This document shows positions 60,401 to 64,000 of a stretch of 64,000 bases of DNA, piece by piece. This DNA is from Embiotoca jacksoni (taxonomy: Eukaryota; Chordata; Actinopteri; Embiotocidae). Position numbers and translations under genes: made by a program. Numbering within the stretch: the first letter of the stretch is position 1; the number at the start of each line of letters is the position of its first letter. The DNA is taken from positions 2,815,754 to 2,879,753 of the forward strand of contig JAKOON010000009.1 of assembly GCA_022577435.1 (NCBI GenBank), read 5' to 3'. The notes beneath the pieces were generated by a model. That model had not been told where the DNA came from. It did no database searches and saw only the letters and a list, made by a program, of their open reading frames with translations.

Positions 60401-63156
60401 TGGAAGATAAATGGATAAAACAATAAAAGTCGTGTAAACTGACCTCTGACCAGCCTCTGAGACTCGCTGTGGAGATGCTTTATCGCGTCTTTGCTGGCTC
60501 GTGCAGCTTTTCTCTCCTGAAAACATCACATATTGACCATCAGAAAGAGATTTTAGCCATTAAAAGTATTTGGTACTGATCCATTTTTGAGCGTTTTGTC
60601 TCTGCATACCACACGCTGGGGTTTCTGAGGTGACTCCTCATCTTCCTCGTCATCCAGGAGATGATCCTGCAGCAAAATTTAACACTGATCACACCAAAAG
60701 ACGTCTGCAAAGTGTCTCAGTCTTTTCACTACAACATTCAACCATACATTTATCAAATCAAAAAAAGCAAGGACTTGAATTCCAGTACATATTTTTATTC
60801 TAATGAAAGAAAGACCGAACATGAATGACACCGACTGTATGTAAAGTCATATTTTATACTGGTGGGAGACGTGTGGAGATTTCTCGACACATCATCTTTT
60901 TTTTTTTTTTTTTTGGTACCTTGTGTTTTTTCATCTTTTGCTTGACTGCAGCTCGGATGGCATCCAGAGACTCTTCTTCCTCCTCTTCCTCATCATTCAG
61001 ACCCGTGTCGAACAGGTCTGTGTCACCCAGCGGAAATCCACTGTCATTCAGAGCCCGAGGGAGCGGCGACTCCTGAGGAAACCGGTGTAGGTAGGTATTT
61101 ACTTTATTAATCCCCGAGGGGACATTTTTTTTCGCTACAGCAGCATACAGAAGCAATAAGATAATGATAGAATAATAGAAAAGCAATAAAATAGCAGTAA
61201 ATAATATAAAATGCACAGTATATACAGTACAGTATACATCTATATATATTATATACAAAAGTACATGTAAAGTTGTTTTTAAGTTGTATAACCCGCATGT
61301 CAAGTCACTTGATTGTTTTTCTGCCGTTTCGCAGTTGACATTATGTACAAGTCTCCCTAATTTGATTTGGTTTGTGCAGCAGATGTTAGTTCCTTAATTT
61401 AGTGATTTCACATAATCTGAACTCGTTATTTTTGAATGGATGTGTGTGAAAACAACGATGACGCATCGAACGCCGTGTAAAAAGAGTTCGACTCACTTCG
61501 TTGCTTTCAGAGAACTTCTCTTTCCTCTTCAGTTTTTCCACCGCTTTGCTTTGCTTTTCCTTTTTTTCACGATGTCTCTGGCTCTTCTCCCTCTTCTTCC
61601 GTTCTTTCGTCGATTTCACTTCCTTCTTCGGCTCCGCCGGCCGCTCCTCCATTTCTCCGCTCCTCTCCGGCTCGGCCTCGCTGTCCATCGGCGCGCGGCT
61701 TATTCTCTTGCTCTTCTGCACTCCTTTCTCCTTCCTCTCCTCCTCGACCGCTCCGGTCTCCATCTCCTCTCCGCTGGAGGCGGATAAAACCAGTGCCTCC
61801 GCCGTGCTTACGCTGCTCTCCGCGGCGGCCTCCTCCTCCTCCTCCTCCTCATCGCTGTCTCTGATGGCGTTACGGTGAGATTTTCTGTGAGCCATGATGT
61901 CGTCTTCGTCGTCATCAGAATCTGAACGCAAAAAAACAACAACTATTCAGCAACAGCCAGATCAAATCAGGACTTTTGGGTTACACAGGAAAACAGTATG
62001 CAAGTGAAGAGAAGATGAAAATGCACACGTGCAGAAGCAGATCACGGGACGCCATCCGAACAATAGTTTGACTGCTTTGTTTACTCTTGTGTTGCACACT
62101 TGATCCCACATTTACACAGCACACATCCTGTCATCTTTTGTCCAGCGTCTTTACCTGGAAGGTCGTCTCTTTTGCCAGCCGTCTCTGTCACCATCTCCTC
62201 TGCTGGAGAGCTCATCCCGCTGTCCGAATCACTCTCTGGTGGCATCCTCGATCCATGTGTCACCGCCTCAACCTGAGTATAATGAATGGTACATAACACT
62301 CGTGCATTTTTGTTGTTGTTGTTGTTGTTTGGGGATGCTAAAGTGTACCCTAATGTCTTGGCTCCTTCTGCTTTTGTATTTTAGTTTTCAGGTTACTTAC
62401 TTGTGCTCCGTGTTCTGTAACTTACATTAACGTCATCCGATGGTATTATACGTTAATTTTATGGTATAAATAGCAGGCGACACCCGTTTATAGCTGTAGA
62501 AAAAAAATAAAAAAAAAAATAAAAAAAAAATTTGCTGTATAACTATTTCTAAAATACTAAATATAAAGCGTACGTCTGTGTTTGCCCTAAAAGCACTCAA
62601 GGGAGAAAAAAAAAGTCATTTCCTCGCAAAGGTAACTTGAAGCATGGAGGTTTGATTAGTGTGACTTTAGGTGGTTAAATGGATCATTAATTACAATAGT
62701 GGCGCCTTGTAATAAACCAAACAATGAACGCGCAAGTTAGCTGGCGACGTAGCTTCCTTTCAACCTTTTGTAGTTGATTAAACGTTTATGATTTAAAGAC
62801 ACGGTGCCCAAAGGGGACTTCTTTCCGTGAGTACTCTCCCAGATCGCAAGTCTATTTCGATATAAAGATCTGAACGGTGCCAGACAGCGTAAATCGACGT
62901 GACCAGGCCAAACACCCCAGCTGGCTAAACTAACCTAGCAGGCTAAGTGGCTAATATTAGCACATTTATATAATTTGAAACACTTGATTTTTTTGGGGGG
63001 GCCTTTCGTCTTCCCCTATAACTTACCCTCCCCCCCCCTAAAAAAAAAAAAAAAAAAGGGGTTTCACCTGAAAACGTGCCCTTAGAAAGACGAAACTTAA
63101 GCTACTGGAGAACTCAGCATTTCCTCACCTGTTGTTGAGAAAGGACGAGGCTCATC
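51661..63156 (-). CDS. clspn: Claspin, complete 24-exon model
   Basis: Nuclear replication-fork and checkpoint adaptor that carries Chk1 to ATR for activation. Coding exons on the - strand, 5' to 3': 63130-63156, 62155-62272, 61497-61921, 60920-61072, 60610-60666, 60444-60516, 60132-60234, 59396-59976, 58728-58916, 58367-58530, 58039-58247, 57832-57884, 57499-57692, 56484-57009, 56230-56263, 55929-56013, 55672-55826, 55323-55484, 54986-55107, 54460-54590, 54191-54311, 53385-53521, 52602-52763 and 51661-51786 (TGA). The phases join to 4107 nt, 1,368 residues (human 1,339). Landmarks: DTDLFDTGL and ESLDAIRAAVK (exon 4), GLPYHIPEPKTLDQFF (exon 7), NRLDNEDCGED and MTDESEEEE (exon 10), HNSSFELAGS (exon 13), three LCSG Chk1-binding repeats (exon 14), YLDSEAELSGSD (exon 18), RFRWKN (exon 19), KLAKKLTAKTLQ (exon 21), KRGSLLSQPHAVLQKLA (exon 23) and SRSIFHYLDH at the end. 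The start ATG follows from the phase-0 join MSLVLSQQQ/VEAVT. The acceptor of exon 53521 is weak. Confidence 0.95.
51787..52601 (-). other. Last clspn intron
   Basis: 815 bp with no exon recognised. It contains an (AAT)n tract at 52541-52578 just beyond the exon 52602-52763 donor. Confidence 0.7.
53522..54190 (-). other. clspn intron between exons 54191-54311 and 53385-53521
   Basis: AT-rich with a T-run at 53676-53690. The 3' splice site used here (GAAGAG before 53521) has little pyrimidine. A short extra exon in this intron cannot be excluded. Confidence 0.5.
54389..54437. repeat. (GT)n microsatellite in a clspn intron
   Basis: GT on +, so CA in the claspin pre-mRNA; it begins about 23 bp after the donor of exon 54460-54590. 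Confidence 0.93.
56494..56721 (-). other. clspn: Claspin Chk1-binding repeats (three)
   Basis: Inside exon 56484-57009. Repeat 1 ELLGLCSGVF (56692-56721, Ser about residue 885), repeat 2 ELLGLCSGAF (56593-56622, Ser about 918) and repeat 3 QLMGLCSGKF (56494-56523, Ser about 951). The family motif is ExxxLC(S/T)GxF, with the Ser/Thr phosphorylated to dock Chk1. Repeats 1 and 2 are canonical; repeat 3 has Gln in place of the leading Glu. A seven-Gly run (GCC/GGC repeat) lies between repeats 1 and 2. Confidence 0.9.
62273..63129 (-). other. First clspn intron
   Basis: 857 bp, AT-rich, with A-runs (62505-62530 and 63040-63057) and a C-run. No exon was recognised. Confidence 0.7.
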
Positions 63157-63480
63157 TTTTGTCGACTTCACGGAGAAATAAACCAGCAGAGACGGACGCT
63201 TCGTCGGAGCCACGACAAGACGCTGAAAAGCACGGCTTATTTCAGTACTTTAATGAACATTTAGGTCAGCGTTTAAGTCGGGCGGGCTCCTCTTCCTCCC
63301 GCCTGTTCCACACACACACCGAGCAGCAGTTTTGAGCTTTCGCGCGCCGTGACAGCTGGCCCGCAGTTTTTCCGTCGCCGAGCTGTCGATCGTCCCGTTC
63401 TCGCTTTCCCATTGGTCCATCGGGGACGCTGGTACCCGCCCACCCCACCCGGTGTGACGACACACTCTGGTTAAAGGATA
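63157..63480 (-). promoter_or_regulatory. clspn: clspn promoter and 5' UTR
   Basis: CpG-rich sequence upstream of the claspin ATG. It has TTTCGCGC at 63338-63345 (perfect E2F-type site), a CCAAT box on the - strand at 63411-63415 (ATTGG on +) and CTCGCTTTCCC (63400-63410). E2F control fits claspin, a known S-phase-expressed gene. No TATA box was seen. Confidence 0.6.
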
Positions 63481-63518
63481 CATTTAAACACCGCGAATCC
63501 TCGGGAGGGCGGAGATAA

Positions 63519-63519
<1 letters not shown>

Positions 63520-63580
<61 letters not shown>

Positions 63581-63582
63581 GG

Positions 63583-63640
<58 letters not shown>

Positions 63641-63659
63641 GAAGAAAGAAAGAAAGAAG

Positions 63660-63694
<35 letters not shown>

Positions 63695-63725
63695 AGAGAA
63701 AGAAGGAAAGGAAGAAAGAAAGAAA

Positions 63726-63779
<54 letters not shown>

Positions 63780-63780
63780 G

Positions 63781-63815
<35 letters not shown>

Positions 63816-63903
63816 AGGAAAGGAAGAAAGAAAGAAAGGAAGAAAGAAAGAAAGAAAGAAAGAAAGAGAGAAAGAAACAAACAAACAAACAAACAAACAA
63901 ACA
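63520..63903. repeat. (GAAA)n array with GGAA/GAGA variants, then (CAAA)n
   Basis: About 360 bp of AAAG tetramers on + with scattered variant units, ending in about six CAAA units (63877-63903). It begins about 365 bp upstream of the claspin ATG. The long Phe/Ser/Leu open frames on - over it are repeat artefacts. Confidence 0.97.
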
Positions 63904-64000
63904 AAAGTGAATAATTACTATTTTGTGAATATTTCATCACTTGCAAAGCAGTTGTTTTAGTCTCCCCTGTCTTCATATGTTTGTATAATTTATGAAGCAC

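Noticed and set aside
62155..62272. Claspin start at the internal Met (MPPESDSD)
   Set aside because: The upstream exon 63130-63156 has an ATG, a good donor and joins in phase 0, so the longer start is preferred.
63266..64000. 244-codon Phe/Leu/Ser open frame on -
   Set aside because: Produced by the GAAA array; no conserved domain.

Overview
The window is vertebrate nuclear DNA, most likely from a ray-finned (teleost, probably percomorph-type) fish. The reasons are multi-exon genes with GT-AG introns, many long CA/GT microsatellites, TIR-bounded miniature elements of a kind common in teleosts, and genes that match vertebrate families with fish-like divergence. Nothing bacterial, viral or CRISPR-like is present.

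Layout, left to right: (1) the last four coding exons of tfap2e (AP-2 epsilon; + strand, 1.7-7.6 kb), with the start of the gene off the left edge; (2) an AT-rich, repeat-bearing convergent intergenic stretch (8.4-13.6 kb); (3) complete psmb2 (proteasome beta-4; - strand, six coding exons, 13.8-24.9 kb), whose 8.8-kb intron 3 holds a CpG-rich promoter-like block; (4) cdca5 (sororin; + strand, 25.2-25.9 kb), apparently intronless, 311 bp from the psmb2 start codon in divergent orientation, with a one-base frame break in a G4A4 run; (5) a gene-poor interval (26-41.6 kb) of microsatellites, MITE copies and several stretches that look like non-coding regulatory elements; (6) the homolog of human C1orf216 (- strand, 42.2-43.2 kb) with a CpG-rich candidate first exon near 44.1-44.3 kb; (7) a second gene-poor interval (45-51 kb) with a TAAT-rich candidate regulatory block at 49.4-49.7 kb; (8) complete clspn (claspin; - strand, reconstructed as 24 coding exons and 1,368 codons plus stop, 51.7-63.2 kb), with an E2F/CCAAT promoter and a long GAAA array upstream.

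The order TFAP2E-PSMB2-C1orf216-CLSPN is that of human 1p34.3 (from memory), so this is a conserved syntenic block. The extra gene is cdca5, which in human lies on another chromosome (11q13). Two genes act in the S/G2 part of the cell cycle: claspin (ATR-Chk1 checkpoint adaptor) and sororin (cohesin stabiliser). Psmb2 is a housekeeping proteasome subunit and tfap2e a developmental transcription factor. No new multi-gene system was found. The most unusual item is the intronless, frame-broken sororin gene sharing a promoter interval with psmb2. All exon boundaries were read by eye from splice signals, reading frame and protein similarity recalled from memory; no searches were run.
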